Part shown: positions 54,784 through 55,945 of the stretch, piece by piece
How the letters are laid out: the number at the start of each line of letters is the position of its first letter
Numbering within the stretch: the first letter of the stretch is position 1
IMG/VR virus record: IMGVR_UViG_3300043775_002575
Coordinates: 1 to 55,945 of that record
Direction: 5' to 3' (one strand)
DNA length: 55,945 bases
DNA from: a virus
Made by a program: the position numbers and the translations under genes
The notes under the pieces: generated by a model
Database searches by the model: none
Told to the model about the DNA's origin: nothing
Seen by the model: the letters and a program-made list of their open reading frames with translations, nothing else

Positions 54784-55945
54784 ATGTCAGATTTTTTTAG
54801 TTTTAAACTTCCAGAGGACTTCGTAGAAAAGTACAAGAGCCAAGAAAGCCCATTTGGGTTTAAGGATGCAGCAGAAAATTCACTTGGAGAAATTACTTTT
54901 ATTCGTACATATTCTCGTATGAAGGAAGATGGAACTAAGGAAAGATGGCATGAGGTTTGCCGTCGTGTAATCGAGGGTATGTATTCAGTACAGAAGAATC
55001 ATGCTAAAGAAAACCGTTTGCCATGGAATGACTATAAGGCTCAGAAGTCTGCACAAGAAGCATTCCAAAGAATGTTTGAATTAAAGTGGACACCACCAGG
55101 TCGAGGTATGTGGGCATTTGGAACTCCTATGACTATGGAGAAGAAAAATTCTGCAGCACTACAAAACTGTGCAATGGTTTCAACAAAGGATCTTGACAAG
55201 AATGATCCAGGAGCACTATTTGCTTGGGTGATGGATGCACTGATGCTTGGCATTGGTGTAGGTTTTGATACAGTGGGACAGGATAAGAATTTCTCAATCT
55301 ATACCCCAACAGAACCAGAACAGGTGTTCGAAATTCCAGACACTCGTGAAGGTTGGGTAGAGTCTGTAAGACTTCTAATCAACTCCTATCTCAGAGCCAA
55401 CCAGAGTATTCAAAAATTTAACTATGACTTAATCAGACCACTTGGAGCACCCATCAAGGGCTTTGGAGGCGTTGCATCAGGACCTGCACCTCTTATCAAG
55501 TTGCATGACCAGATAGACCGTGTAATCGGCTCCAGAGGCGGAGAAACACTAGATTCTCGTGCCATTGTAGACCTTGTAAACCTCATTGGTACTTGCGTTG
55601 TATCAGGCAATGTTCGTAGGTCAGCAACACTTGCTTTAGGAAATGAAGGGGATGAAACATTCATGAATCTAAAAAATTCAGAACTATTCCCAGAGCGCAA
55701 CTCATTTGATCCAGAGAATCCAGGTTGGGCTTGGATGTCTAACAATTCTATTTCAGCAGAAGTAGGAACAAAGTACGAAGACTATGTAGATTTAATTACA
55801 GAAAACGGAGAACCAGGCTTTATCTGGCTTGATGTTGCTCGTAATTATGGACGACTAAAGGATGCGCCAGACGGTAAGGATTATCGTGTGATGGGATTTA
55901 ACCCATGTGCGGAGCAGCCATTAGAATCATACGAACTATGTACAC
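54784..55945 (+). CDS. nrdJ: Class II (B12-dependent) ribonucleoside-triphosphate reductase, 3' truncated
   Basis: 387 codons to the window edge. WTPPGRGMWAFGTPM, QNCAMVSTKD, GIGVGFDTVG, GNVRRSATLALG and FNPCAEQPLESYELCT are those of the monomeric adenosylcobalamin-dependent reductase (Lactobacillus leichmannii type); C in PCAEQ and N carry the active site. It makes dNTPs for phage DNA. TGG-TATACT lies upstream with an AAAGGACG leader. Confidence 0.95.
   Translation, partial: MSDFFSFKLPEDFVEKYKSQESPFGFKDAAENSLGEITFIRTYSRMKEDGTKERWHEVCRRVIEGMYSVQKNHAKENRLPWNDYKAQKSAQEAFQRMFELKWTPPGRGMWAFGTPMTMEKKNSAALQNCAMVSTKDLDKNDPGALFAWVMDALMLGIGVGFDTVGQDKNFSIYTPTEPEQVFEIPDTREGWVESVRLLINSYLRANQSIQKFNYDLIRPLGAPIKGFGGVASGPAPLIKLHDQIDRVIGSRGGETLDSRAIVDLVNLIGTCVVSGNVRRSATLALGNEGDETFMNLKNSELFPERNSFDPENPGWAWMSNNSISAEVGTKYEDYVDLITENGEPGFIWLDVARNYGRLKDAPDGKDYRVMGFNPCAEQPLESYELCT

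Overview
The window looks like part of a large, AT-rich tailed-phage genome that infects an actinobacterium. Evidence for a phage: a tail-fibre and adhesin block with Mtd-N-type, collagen-like and Hint-domain proteins, DUF932, Gp88-like and staphylococcal-nuclease-like proteins, four tRNAs, a class II ribonucleotide reductase, and very tight packing with many 4-base ATGA overlaps. Evidence for the host: a WhiB-like Fe-S regulator, a TipAS domain, and the very common use of leaderless starts. The low GC and the rich set of 2OG oxygenases and sugar enzymes suggest an aquatic, low-GC actinobacterial host; this is inference.

Layout. 1-5.7 kb (+): nuclease, WhiB, two tandem 2OG-Fe(II) oxygenases, XapX and holin-like membrane proteins, Hsp20 flanked by two structured RNA candidates, and an HNH protein. 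5.7-14.7 kb (mainly -): TipAS protein, tRNA-Arg/Glu/Met, HAD phosphatase, SGNH hydrolase, two sulfotransferase-like proteins, a luciferase-like monooxygenase fused to a 2OG oxygenase, another 2OG oxygenase, and many zinc-binding microproteins. 14.7-15.0 kb: non-coding, with DnaA boxes, a promoter and a terminator. 15.0-28.2 kb (-): about 48 short genes, mostly unknown and probably early or middle takeover functions, with DUF932, a Gp88-like protein and tRNA-Asp. 28.2-28.6 kb: divergent control region. 28.6-30.7 kb (+): small proteins, then a complete cytochrome P450 followed by a 60-residue Cys-rich peptide. 30.7-32.6 kb (-): GlcNAc-transferase-family glycosyltransferase and a DHH-like protein. 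32.7-55.9 kb (+): fibre and adhesin genes broken by a decoration block (2OG-like oxygenase, O-fucosyltransferase-like protein, SGNH hydrolase, GDP-mannose 3,5-epimerase), one minus-strand lysozyme-like gene, more fibres, and the start of the ribonucleotide reductase.

How the genes may work together. The most striking inference is a virion decoration pathway resembling eukaryotic hydroxyproline glycosylation: prolyl-hydroxylase-like 2OG oxygenases, a glycosyltransferase of the family that includes the Skp1 hydroxyproline GlcNAc-transferase, an O-fucosyltransferase-like enzyme, a GDP-sugar epimerase, and fibre proteins with long Ala/Thr/Val-Pro tracts or collagen triplets as possible substrates. 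Sulfotransferase-like and SGNH proteins could modify the same glycans.

Regulation shows at least two promoter classes. About 27 genes have a -10 box only 6-7 bases (once 9) before the ATG, so their mRNAs should be leaderless. The 18-28 kb minus-strand block instead uses a TGTC(A/G)-G box exactly 11 bases upstream of the -10, like phage middle promoters. The gaps in that block carry a recurring set of elements: a hairpin, a GGACGTGCC-like palindrome, TTATCCACA boxes, CGACACGCC and CRP-type TGTGA-N6-TCACA palindromes.
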